From: Mycobacterium sp. UM_CSW
GTDB lineage: Bacteria > Actinomycetota > Actinomycetes > Mycobacteriales > Mycobacteriaceae
DNA: 64,000 bases
NCBI RefSeq assembly: GCF_000455205.1
Contig: NZ_AUWQ01000022.1
Location: forward strand, 1-64,000
Direction of reading: 5' to 3'
Made by a program: the position numbers and the translations under genes. Below, piece by piece: positions 37,364 to 45,786 of this stretch (positions are counted from its first letter, which is position 1; every line of letters begins with the position of its first letter). The notes under the pieces were generated by a model that worked only from the letters and a program-made list of their open reading frames with translations, was not told where the DNA came from and did not search any database.

Positions 37364-38230
37364 ATGGCGAAACTGTCGGTAGCCACGCCCGTGGTCATGC
37401 TGCCCGCCGCCAACGGCAGCTGGGAGAAGGACGCCTCGATCGAGGACCTCGCCCAGATCGCCGAGGCCGCAGACCGCCTGGGCTACCACCACCTGACCTG
37501 CGCCGAACACATCGGGCTGCCCGCCGCCGAGCGAGAACGCCGGGGCACCCGCTACTGGGATCCGCTGGCGACGTTCGGCTACCTGGCCGCCCGCACCCAG
37601 CGAATACGCTTGACCACCTACGTCCTGGTGCTCGGCTATCACCACCCGCTCGAGATCGCCAAGCGCTACGGCACATTGGACAAGGTCAGCAATGGGAGGC
37701 TCATTCTCGGAGTGGGCGTCGGCAGCCTCAAGGAAGAGTTCGAGCTGCTCGGCGCTTCGTTCGACGACCGCGGAGCACGGGGCGACGACGCGTTGCGGGC
37801 GCTGCGGGCGTCACTGTCGGTGCCCGAGCCCACCTACCACGGTGAGTTCTATTCGTTCAGCGGGATGGTCGTCGACCCGTGCGCGGTCCAGGATCGCGTC
37901 CCGATCTGGATCGGTGGGCGCACGCTGCGATCGCTGCGCCGCGCGGTCACGTTGGCCGACGGCTGGGCGCCGTTCAACGTGAGCCCGCAGCAGGCCCGGG
38001 AATGGCTGGGCCGCTTTGACATTCAGCCCGGATTCGAGGTTCTGCTGCCGCCGCTGGCGCCGTTGAACCCGATCGACGAACCGGACCGCACGCGCCACAT
38101 CATCGCCGATACCGTCGCGCACGGTGCCACGATCGTCAGCACAATGTTCCGCCATAGGTCGCTGCAGAACTACTTAGAGAACCTGCACGCGCTCGCCGAG
38201 ATCTATCCGCCCGATGGAGGTGCCGCGTGA
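37364..38230 (+). CDS. LLM-class F420-dependent oxidoreductase
   Basis: A 288-residue luciferase-like TIM barrel, with GYHHLTCAEHIGLPAAERER, TYVLVLGYHHPLEIAKRYGT, LDKVSNGRLILGVGVGSLKE and VPIWIGGRTLRSLRRAVTLA. These match the F420-dependent mycobacterial group. I start at ATG 37364 (MAKLSVATPV); the open frame upstream overlaps the regulator fragment and shows no homology. The stop overlaps the next gene's GTG, so the two are translationally coupled. Confidence 0.85.
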   Translation: MAKLSVATPVVMLPAANGSWEKDASIEDLAQIAEAADRLGYHHLTCAEHIGLPAAERERRGTRYWDPLATFGYLAARTQRIRLTTYVLVLGYHHPLEIAKRYGTLDKVSNGRLILGVGVGSLKEEFELLGASFDDRGARGDDALRALRASLSVPEPTYHGEFYSFSGMVVDPCAVQDRVPIWIGGRTLRSLRRAVTLADGWAPFNVSPQQAREWLGRFDIQPGFEVLLPPLAPLNPIDEPDRTRHIIADTVAHGATIVSTMFRHRSLQNYLENLHALAEIYPPDGGAA

Positions 38231-38964
38231 ACCGGGTCAAGGCAGGCGTTTTCAGCCTCACTCCGCCGGCACCGGCCGACGACGACGGCAGTTATCTGCG
38301 GTGGCACCTGTTGGATCACATGCCCGAGCAGTATCAGCTTCCGGGCATCGTGCACGGATTGCGCTGGATCGCCGACGGCGACTACGCCGACCACCGGCTG
38401 GCGGCCAACGGACCACTGAGCCAAATCGGCAATGCTGTGCACTATCTGGTCAGTGATCCCGTCGAAGAGACGCTCGACGACTTCGTGGCTTTAGGGAGTG
38501 CGCTGCGGGAAAACGGTCGCTTTCCCATCTCGCGGCCGTACCTGCAAGTTGCCGGACTGCGCCTGCTGCAATGGCATTCCGCACCGCAGGCGCTGATTTC
38601 CGGGGAGGTAGTGCCGTTCCGCCCGCATCGCGGAATCCTGCTGATCGTCGAGGAGCCCGCCGACGGCCGCTCGAACGAGTGGCTGCAATGGTTGCATGCC
38701 GAACACTATCCGGCATTGCTGGCCACGCCAGGCACCGTCGGCGCCTGGACGTTCGGAACGAGCACCGGGTGGATTCACCTGCCCGCGGGCTGGCGCACCG
38801 ACCAGCAATACATCACCGTCGTGTACCTCGACGCCGACCCGCTCGCGACTACCGATGCCGTCGCCGCCCTTGTCGAAGACCGCTGGCGGTCAGCAGCCGT
38901 TCGGCCGGTATTCGCCGGCCCGTTGCGGACCATGATCAGCTGGGACGCCTGGCCCACGAGTTAG
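38227..38964 (+). CDS. EthD-like/dimeric alpha-beta barrel protein of unknown function
   Basis: A 245-residue protein starting at GTG 38227, overlapping the LLM stop by four bases. Two repeats resembling the EthD/ABM fold are visible: YLRWHLLDHMPEQYQLPGIV and WLQWLHAEHYPALLATPGTV, each with the His-x-x-x-His/Tyr-Pro pattern near a strand. This suggests a two-domain ferredoxin-like barrel. Function unknown; coupling to the LLM enzyme suggests it acts on the same substrate or accompanies it. Confidence 0.65.
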   Translation: MNRVKAGVFSLTPPAPADDDGSYLRWHLLDHMPEQYQLPGIVHGLRWIADGDYADHRLAANGPLSQIGNAVHYLVSDPVEETLDDFVALGSALRENGRFPISRPYLQVAGLRLLQWHSAPQALISGEVVPFRPHRGILLIVEEPADGRSNEWLQWLHAEHYPALLATPGTVGAWTFGTSTGWIHLPAGWRTDQQYITVVYLDADPLATTDAVAALVEDRWRSAAVRPVFAGPLRTMISWDAWPTS

Positions 38965-39458
38965 CGGCCGCAGTTCGTTTGTTTGCTACGGAATTGAGGG
39001 CTTTCGGCAACGATTAAGTCTTAGGACTACCTCGCGGTGCACAACCACGGGGGTATCGACCGGGTCGGCTTCTCGAGCATTGATATGACATCCCACGAAC
39101 GCGGCTATCCTGCCCTGCTTGATATCAGCGGCGGCGTCCCTGTGGGGGCTCTGGTGTTCCGGGCTTGTCAACGCATTCGTCGGAAAGCCATGCGCCCCAA
39201 GGCAGTTCGTCACAGTGACGCGTTGCTAGGAGGAGAGGGAGGAAGGCTGGTCTATCACCGGCTACGTGGCCGGACCGCGGGGGTTCGCTCAAGGTTTCAC
39301 CGCTCCATTTCATGGATAATCCGCATTATCCATGAAAGCTCGCCATGGCGGGGATTCACATCGAGTGTTGGACATGGGCCCAGCCTCAACAACTCAAGTT
39401 GCATTCGCACTGGATTGCGGTTGCGAGGCAGCAAAGCCAGTTGGGCCCGCGCGACGCG
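38965..39458. other. Intergenic region with perfect palindrome
   Basis: About 490 bases with no gene I can support, between the EthD-like gene and a TetR gene read in the opposite direction. Its only clear structure is the palindrome at 39308-39337, listed separately. Confidence 0.45.
39308..39337. promoter_or_regulatory. AT-rich palindrome, copy 2 (perfect)
   Basis: Inverted repeat with 13-base arms, TTTCATGGATAAT-CCGC-ATTATCCATGAAA. Same sequence family as 37011-37038. The two copies flank the LLM/EthD-like pair at about 2.3 kb spacing. There is no T-run after it, so it is not a typical terminator. Confidence 0.65.
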
Positions 39459-40076
39459 TTATGCGTTGTTTGTCGTGCGCACTGCTGGCAGGACCAGGGT
39501 GTCGATGACTTGGCGCACGAAATTGGCGTCGACGGTTTGGCCGCGCGCGACCTGCAGCAGGCCCATGGCTACAAGGACATCAGCGACCAGTGACCAGTCA
39601 CGGTCGCCGGAGATCTCGCCGCGTTTAGCGGCGTGGGTCAAGATCGCCGTCATCGTGCGCTTGCCTTTGCCGAGCATGAGATCATCGAGCGCAGAAGCAA
39701 GTTCGGGTTCATGCGCGGCTTCCATCGCGACTCGCAGTACCAGGTCGTTGCTGACCAGGTCACTATCACTGCGTTTGATGCGCTCGACCAGGGCATCCAG
39801 GTCGCCGGCCAAGCTGCCCGTGTCAGGAACGTCGGCGCTGAGCAGATCGGGTCGCCAGTACACCAAGGCGTCGGTCATCAGCGCGGCTTTGGATGACCAA
39901 CGCCGGTAGATCGCAGCCTTTCCCACACCTGCCCGGGCGGCGATGTCGTCCATGTTGGTGGCGTGGTACCCGTGTTCTGCCAGGGCTGCAAGCGCGGCGT
40001 TGAGGATGGCCGGGTCGCGTGATCGATTCAGTCGCCCGTCAGTGCGCTGGCGCAATCTTGGTTCTTGGTCTGTCAT
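39459..40076 (-). CDS. TetR-family transcriptional regulator
   Basis: A 205-residue TetR protein: ILNAALAALAEHGYHATNMD and DIAARAGVGKAAIYRRWSSK form the HTH, with a TetR C-terminal domain of the AcrR-like C_11 type. The start is ATG 40076 (MTDQEPRLRQ); the open frame extends upstream without homology. It is 80 bases downstream of a P450 transcribed in the opposite sense of the LLM pair; its targets may include the palindromic sites. Confidence 0.82.
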   Translation of the reverse strand: MTDQEPRLRQRTDGRLNRSRDPAILNAALAALAEHGYHATNMDDIAARAGVGKAAIYRRWSSKAALMTDALVYWRPDLLSADVPDTGSLAGDLDALVERIKRSDSDLVSNDLVLRVAMEAAHEPELASALDDLMLGKGKRTMTAILTHAAKRGEISGDRDWSLVADVLVAMGLLQVARGQTVDANFVRQVIDTLVLPAVRTTNNA

Positions 40077-40156
40077 GGGTCCTGGTTTGCTTATTGACGA
40101 CGCTGTCGCTGACAGTGTGGCAGAAGGGTAGCTCCGTGCTCGTGCGCTGTTACGCG

Positions 40157-41374
40157 CTATCGAGTCGCCAAGTGCAGGCGCTCCAAACGCCGAACCAGGA
40201 TGCTCGGCAACCACTCTCCGATCTCGGCAGCCTCAATCCAGTCGGTTCGTTCGAGAAGGATGCCTAATACGACTCGAGCCTCCAGCCGGGCTAGTGCTGC
40301 GCCGATGCAGAAGTGCGCGCCCTTGCCGAAGGTGACGTGCCCTTTGGCCCCGCCGCGATCAAGTCGGAACTCATCAGGCGACTCGAATTGTGCGGCATCG
40401 CGATTGGCCGCTCCCCACATCAGAAGGAGGTGCGCGTCCGCTGGTAGCTCGACCCCGGCGAGAGCGGTATGCCGGCGGACGTGGCGGTAATGCGCACGAA
40501 ACGGTGGCTCGTAGCGCAGTGTTTCCTCGATGAACGGGCCCAGGAGATCGGGATGGGCACGCACCTGCTCCTGAATGTCGGGTCGGCTGACCAGAATCCA
40601 GGCCGCGCTGCCCAGCAGCGACGCCGTCGATTCACCAGCGGCGCTAAAGAGGGTGAGCATCATGGACAAGGCGACGGGTTGATCCAGCTGACCGGAGGCG
40701 CAGCGCGCGGCCAGGTCGCTCATCAATCCGGGTTGTGCATCGGTGGCGGCCTTGTCGAAATGGTCCAGGACGTACGCACTTAACTCCATGACAGCCGTCC
40801 CGGCGGCTTCGAGCTGCGCCGGCGTGACGAGCCCGTCTAGCAGCGTGGTGGTGGCGAACCCCAGTCGAATCAACGTGTCGACATCGTCGTGCGGCAGCCC
40901 CAGCAGACGGGCCACCACCATCATCGGCAGCCGGTTGGCAACCGTGCTCATCCACTCGATGCGTCCGTCGACCAACGACTCGGACAGCAGCCGGCGCGCC
41001 GTTTCCTGTGCGAACTCCTCGATGACCCGCACGCGTTTTGCCGATAGATGTGGCAGCAGGATCTTGCGATGAACGGCGTGTGCGGGATCGTCGGCGGTGG
41101 CCAGCGAGTGCATCGGATCCCCGAGCGGCATCATGGAGTACGGTTCGACAGATCCGGTGTCCCCCTCGAAGACCACCGTCGCGGTGAGATTCGAGGAGAA
41201 GTCATCCACGCGCGCAACAGCTTCGACGACGGCGTCCCACCCGCAAACTGCGTAAAAGTCGGAGTCACCGATGCGGTGCACGGGGGATGCGGCGCGCATC
41301 TGCTCGTACAAGGGGTACGGATTCTGGATGGCGTCAGTGCCGAAGAACATGGCGGGATCCATGAGCGTTTCCAC
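40157..41374 (-). CDS. Cytochrome P450
   Basis: A 405-residue bacterial class I P450. I-helix AGEST at 246-250, ExxR Glu284-Arg287, heme-binding FGKGAHFCIG with Cys356. The N-terminal FFGTDAIQNPYPLYEQMRAA fits soluble actinobacterial P450s. No ferredoxin or reductase gene adjoins it, so it must use partners encoded elsewhere, possibly the 51.5-53.5 kb cassette (inference). Substrate unknown. Confidence 0.88.
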   Translation of the reverse strand: METLMDPAMFFGTDAIQNPYPLYEQMRAASPVHRIGDSDFYAVCGWDAVVEAVARVDDFSSNLTATVVFEGDTGSVEPYSMMPLGDPMHSLATADDPAHAVHRKILLPHLSAKRVRVIEEFAQETARRLLSESLVDGRIEWMSTVANRLPMMVVARLLGLPHDDVDTLIRLGFATTTLLDGLVTPAQLEAAGTAVMELSAYVLDHFDKAATDAQPGLMSDLAARCASGQLDQPVALSMMLTLFSAAGESTASLLGSAAWILVSRPDIQEQVRAHPDLLGPFIEETLRYEPPFRAHYRHVRRHTALAGVELPADAHLLLMWGAANRDAAQFESPDEFRLDRGGAKGHVTFGKGAHFCIGAALARLEARVVLGILLERTDWIEAAEIGEWLPSILVRRLERLHLATR

Positions 41375-41586
41375 CGCTTCAGCCTCGGTGTTACCTCAAC
41401 CTCACGTCAACGGGCCCGCAAAGGTTGCAACACCGCGTGCGACATTGTCGCCGGCCGACCTCGCATACACGGCCGTTCACCTGCACGTACTTATGAGAAC
41501 ATCGACGCTCAATCTCTCACGATGAGAAGACGGTGGAAGCGCCACGCGGCGCCGAGGGTGTTCGAGGCGACTCCCGTAGCTCTCGT

Positions 41587-42144
41587 CTAGCTCCCCGCGG
41601 CGTCATACGGCGGTCCGAGGAATCGCTGCAACATCTGCAGCTCGGCCTCGGCATCCTTCATCGGCCATATCCACAGTGCCAGAAAGACGTGAATCAGCCA
41701 CTGCTGCGCAAGCGGATCGGGGTCATGCTGCCCGAGGACCTCCTGGGCGCATTGCACGACGACCTCGCTGGACGGCATCCAATCGTCGTCGATAGGAGGG
41801 CGCGTAGACCGGATCATCTGAGTCAGGGGATCGGATCGGATCCGTTGCAGCGCGATCGCGGTCGCCGACACGACGCGCTCCGCCCCTGTGAGCCCTTCGA
41901 TGGCATCGCGCATCGATTCGATCACGCGGGCGGCATGAATGTTGACGACGGCATTGCGAATCGCGGTCCTGCCGCCGGCGTGGCGGTAGATGGTGGCGGG
42001 CGAACAGTGCACTTTGGCTGCGAGCGCGCCGATGGTGAAACCCTCCCACCCGCGTTCGGAGACCAGGTCGGCGGCTGCGGCGTGAATGCGCGCGGTCGCC
42101 TCGGATCCGCGGTCCTGCCCTACCAACCAGTCGACTCCTGCCAT
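41587..42144 (-). CDS. TetR-family transcriptional regulator
   Basis: A 185-residue TetR protein: ARIHAAAADLVSERGWEGFT and IGALAAKVHCSPATIYRHAG form the HTH. It lies upstream of the P450 on the same strand and divergent from the alpha/beta hydrolase at 42372, so it may regulate the hydrolase. The 42145-42371 region holds the divergent promoters. Confidence 0.8.
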   Translation of the reverse strand: MAGVDWLVGQDRGSEATARIHAAAADLVSERGWEGFTIGALAAKVHCSPATIYRHAGGRTAIRNAVVNIHAARVIESMRDAIEGLTGAERVVSATAIALQRIRSDPLTQMIRSTRPPIDDDWMPSSEVVVQCAQEVLGQHDPDPLAQQWLIHVFLALWIWPMKDAEAELQMLQRFLGPPYDAAGS

Positions 42145-42371
42145 TCGTGGGGCTCCTTTTCTCAGGTCACCGGCGACCCGGAGGCGTCGTTGAACATCTA
42201 TGCAAATTATGTCACTATGTTCCCGAAATGAACGCCACTTGTCCGGCCTGAACCCACAGCGGGGATCCTTCCCAGGGAGTACGAGCCCGGCCGCGAGGCG
42301 TGCGCCCCACGTTCCCCGCTGGCCGCGAGAAACGTTGGCGGACTGCCGATCCGATGTCTGAAAGGGTGAAT

Positions 42372-43235
42372 ATGCCGGTCGTGATGCAAGGTGACCTCGA
42401 GATCGCTTACGAGATTATCGGCGAAGGTGAGCCTTATATCCTCACGGGGGGTGGCCGTTTCAGCAAGGATGCGGGCGGTGTCCGTGAGCTCGCGGAGGCG
42501 ATCGCGGATCGAGGCAAGAAGGTGGTCATCTACGATCGCCTCAACTGCGGTGCGTCCGCGGTGTGCTTCGAAGGCAGCTCGGAGTCGGTGATGCAGGCCG
42601 AGTCGCTCGCTCGCCTCATCGTGGACCTGGACCTCGGCCCGACAGTGTTGCTCGGTGGTTCCGGTGGAGCCCGGATCTCGTTGCTTGCCGCGGCGCGTCA
42701 CCCCGAGATCGCGCGCGCGGTGGTGATGTGGTGGCCTAGCGGCGGTGCGTTCGGCAGCATGTCGCTGGCCGAGGTGTACAACTTCCCCTCCATCCGAGCC
42801 GCGTGGAACGGGACGATGGCCGATGTCGCCGACGATCCCACGTGGGCCGAAGTCATCACGCGCAATCCGCGTAACCGCGACCGATTCCTGGCTCAGGACA
42901 AGCAAACGTTCATCGAAACGATGGAACGCTGGGCCCACGTCTACTGCGCATGCGGCAATCCGCTCGTAGCGGGCCTCACCGACGAAGAAGCCGCGGCGAT
43001 AACGCTGCCGGTACTCGTCTTTCGCAGTGGGAAGAGCGACTACTTTCACACCCGCGCGACGTCGGAACGTCTCGCGGCGAACCTACAGAACGCCGAGATC
43101 ATCGACCCGGTGTGGGGCGACCGGGAGTTCCTCGATCGATATGAGGACAGTCGAGACAACGGGGTGTCGGTCTGGATCAATTGGAAACAGCTTGCGCCTC
43201 AGATCGTCGACTGGACGGAGAAGGTCCTCGATTGA
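42372..43235 (+). CDS. Alpha/beta hydrolase
   Basis: A 287-residue alpha/beta-hydrolase fold protein. The nucleophile elbow GGSGGARISLLAAARHP supplies the catalytic Ser, GGGRFSKDAGG the oxyanion region, and LPVLVFRSGKSDYFHTRATS the late Asp/His region. I chose ATG 42372 because GAAAGGGTG precedes it; ATG 42354 lacks a ribosome site. Similar proteins hydrolyse C-C bonds or esters, which cannot be decided here. Confidence 0.8.
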   Translation: MPVVMQGDLEIAYEIIGEGEPYILTGGGRFSKDAGGVRELAEAIADRGKKVVIYDRLNCGASAVCFEGSSESVMQAESLARLIVDLDLGPTVLLGGSGGARISLLAAARHPEIARAVVMWWPSGGAFGSMSLAEVYNFPSIRAAWNGTMADVADDPTWAEVITRNPRNRDRFLAQDKQTFIETMERWAHVYCACGNPLVAGLTDEEAAAITLPVLVFRSGKSDYFHTRATSERLAANLQNAEIIDPVWGDREFLDRYEDSRDNGVSVWINWKQLAPQIVDWTEKVLD

Positions 43236-43370
43236 TCACCCCGAGGCGAGGGCGCCCGTCGGTAGCAAGCACGGTATGAGCGACCAACACGGCCATCCAC
43301 AAGGACGTCTCAGCTCGCGCGGATCGGCTCAGCTTTTGAAAGGCACTCGGCGGCAGCCGATGTCACGATG

Positions 43371-44597
43371 TCAGGCAATGGCGCCGGCGTCCTTGAGGGC
43401 CTCGATGCGGTCCCATTCCATCCCGAGTTCCATTAGCACGATCTCGGTGTGCTCCGAGGCCTGGGGCGCACGCGTCGTCTCGAGCGGCTCGTGGTTGAAC
43501 TGCACCGGACCCCGCACCACCCGGAACGGCTTGTCGCCCGCGGAGGCCTCGTACTCGACGATCATGTCGTTGGCGATGGCCTGCTCGTCTGAAGCCAGTT
43601 CAAGAAGGCTCTGGAAGGGTGCCCACTGACCCTTCATGGTCTTGAGATGCTCACGCCAGTAGTCGAACGATTTTCCGCGAATGGCCTTTGCGACGAGTTC
43701 CGCTGCCTCCGCGGCGTTTCGGATCAGCGGCATCACGTCGGAGAACCGAGGGTCGTCTGCGAGCTCCGGCAGTCCGAGATGCTCGAAGGTATCGCGGATG
43801 TAGCCGGTGGGGCTGACGATGCAGAGGTTGATGGTGCCGCCGTCGGAGGTGAGGAAGTTACCGAGGAATGGATTAAATATTGGCGGGGTCTCGTCGGGCA
43901 TCGTCGAACGCATCGTCTCACCGGTCTCCATGCCCTGCGTGACGCTGGCGCCCGCGGCCCACCACGCCGTCGATAGCAGGGAAACATCGATCTCGACGGC
44001 CTCACCGGTCTTCTCGCGATGGAACAGTGCCGCCGAGATACCGCCGGCGATGTTCATCCCACCGATCGAGTCACCGAAGGCCGGGATTCCCTGTGGCAGT
44101 GCGCCACCGAGCGCTTCGGGAGTTAGCGCGTGTCCCACGCCGCTGCGTGTCCAGAATGCGGTGCCGTCGAACCCGCCGACCAACCGCTCTGGACCCTTGT
44201 CACCGTAGGCGCTGCCGCGCGCGTAGATGATGTTCGGGTTGGCCGCTCGAATGTGCTCGACGTCGAACTTGTTCTTCTGCCGCGCCTGCGGCATGTAGTT
44301 GGTGAGAAACACGTCGGAGGTCTTCGCGAGCTCGTAGAGCACCTCTTGACCACCCGGCGTGGAGACATCGACGCCCACGCTGCGCTTGCCACGGTTGGGG
44401 TGCTCGATCAGCGGGTGCCGGTCGGCTTCGAGCTTGATGCCGCCCATGTAGAGGAAGCCGCGCTGGGTGTCACCGCGCACCGGATGCTCGACCTTGATGA
44501 CGTCAGCCCCCCAGTCCGCGAGGATGGCCCCCGCCGCGGGCACGAAAGTGTATTGCGCCAATTCGAGGACCCGCACGCCCTCCATCACCTTGATCAC
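43371..44597 (-). CDS. CaiB/BaiF family (type III) CoA transferase
   Basis: A 408-residue family III CoA transferase: GVRVLELAQYTFVPAAGAIL with WGADVIKVEHPVRGD, NRGKRSVGVDV, and IPAFGDSIGGMNIAGGI carrying the expected catalytic Asp. These enzymes move CoA between carboxylic acids. GTG 44597 is preceded by AGGAGGGAC. A thioesterase gene is 250 bases upstream on the same strand; the gap 44598-44847 shows no gene. Confidence 0.88.
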   Translation of the reverse strand: MIKVMEGVRVLELAQYTFVPAAGAILADWGADVIKVEHPVRGDTQRGFLYMGGIKLEADRHPLIEHPNRGKRSVGVDVSTPGGQEVLYELAKTSDVFLTNYMPQARQKNKFDVEHIRAANPNIIYARGSAYGDKGPERLVGGFDGTAFWTRSGVGHALTPEALGGALPQGIPAFGDSIGGMNIAGGISAALFHREKTGEAVEIDVSLLSTAWWAAGASVTQGMETGETMRSTMPDETPPIFNPFLGNFLTSDGGTINLCIVSPTGYIRDTFEHLGLPELADDPRFSDVMPLIRNAAEAAELVAKAIRGKSFDYWREHLKTMKGQWAPFQSLLELASDEQAIANDMIVEYEASAGDKPFRVVRGPVQFNHEPLETTRAPQASEHTEIVLMELGMEWDRIEALKDAGAIA

Positions 44598-44847
44598 GTT
44601 GTCCCTCCTGGCCGTTTGGGCGGGGATGACTGAGCGGCGATGCGCTTTTCGCCGCTGACGAATAGCCCGATAGCTGGTAATCGGTTGTGCGACAACCCAT
44701 GGACTCGAATTGACACCCGACTGAGGCGAAGCCCAGCTAGCTGGGTCACGGTCGACGACACGGACGGCTGAGGTGTCCAGCGGTGGTCGAAGTCCCAGGA
44801 ATGCGCGGTTTGGGGGCAGCAGGGCATGCCTGTGCGTCCCGAGCCCT

Positions 44848-45537
44848 TCACGGCTGATTCGACTTCAACTGGATCATCAAGCCGCTGGCCTCGGAGAGCA
44901 CGCTGCCGTCGGAGTCGGTCATTGTCGCGGTGACGAAGACTTTCCTTCCGTCGATGGTTTCTATGCGGCCACGAGAAGTCAGGGGTTGATTGATCGGCGT
45001 GACCTTGCGGTACTCGATGTGCAAGTACGCTGTGCGGCTGTCTCTTCGGTCGACGGCGGAGACGATCATCCCGAATTGCCAGTCATACAGCAGGGGGATC
45101 ACGCCGCCATTCACGGCATTGTTGCTGCCGACGTGGTACTGACTGAAGTGACCCTGCATCGTCACCCCGTCGGGGCCGTACTCGGTCATCATCCATGGCG
45201 GCATGAGCGGATGACCCAGTCCAGGCAGGTGTGGTCCGCGGCCCCGAAGTCCGAAGCCTGCTGGGACACGGTGGAGCTCAAACCGCTCGCACAGGTCGTT
45301 CACCTCGCGCGCTGCGCTACCCCATAGCTCGTTGTCCGGATCCGTCGATACGACGACGTCTTGTAAACGCCGCATGGCCGCCATGAAGTGGCCCACCTCG
45401 GTACTCTTGCCGCCGGACTCGATGCCCGGAAACGATTCGACCGTATCCTCGACGTCGGTCACGGGGTCGTCCACGGGTCTCGGCCGCCCTTCGGAGTGGT
45501 CGTGGCCACGACGCCGCGAAATCGGTTCATGTGACAC
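44848..45537 (-). CDS. Hotdog-fold acyl-CoA thioesterase (PaaI-like)
   Basis: A 229-residue protein with a hotdog (4HBT) domain in its C-terminal two thirds: SQYHVGSNNAVNGGVIPLLY, where the Asn/Gly-Gly helix start is typical, then RTAYLHIEYRKVTPINQPLT. Hydrolyses or accepts CoA thioesters. The N-terminal acidic stretch before residue 30 is poorly conserved, so a start inside it is possible. A GTCA-N5-TGAC dyad lies about 70 bases upstream. Confidence 0.72.
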   Translation of the reverse strand: MSHEPISRRRGHDHSEGRPRPVDDPVTDVEDTVESFPGIESGGKSTEVGHFMAAMRRLQDVVVSTDPDNELWGSAAREVNDLCERFELHRVPAGFGLRGRGPHLPGLGHPLMPPWMMTEYGPDGVTMQGHFSQYHVGSNNAVNGGVIPLLYDWQFGMIVSAVDRRDSRTAYLHIEYRKVTPINQPLTSRGRIETIDGRKVFVTATMTDSDGSVLSEASGLMIQLKSNQP

Positions 45538-45605
45538 GTCATGTCCAGTAATCGATCGTTCCTCACGGCGGCCACCTCAACCATCGAAGTTCACTTACTG
45601 CCAAA

Positions 45606-45621
45606 AGTCAACTAATGACAG
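45606..45621. promoter_or_regulatory. Putative operator dyad GTCA-N5-TGAC
   Basis: AGTCAACTAATGACAG contains the inverted repeat GTCA-ACTAA-TGAC, upstream of the thioesterase gene. The same dyad geometry occurs at 47842-47854 (GTCA-ATAAC-TGAC). Confidence 0.4.
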
Positions 45622-45786
45622 TTTAGGGGGCCCTGCGCGGCTCCGCACGAACGCATGCAGCGACCGCGCAAAAAGTGCCCGCGCTGGGATGTTGACGAAA
45701 CCTGATGGGAGCACTTCGCATACGCTCACGTGCACCGCGAGTCGTTCCTCGACGCTCGCCGGACCGGGCGGGTCTGACGAACACGG

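Noticed and set aside
39308-39337. Palindrome read as an intrinsic terminator
   Set aside because: Stem is AT-rich with no following T-run on either strand, and a near-copy lies at 37011, which suggests a binding site or repeat instead.
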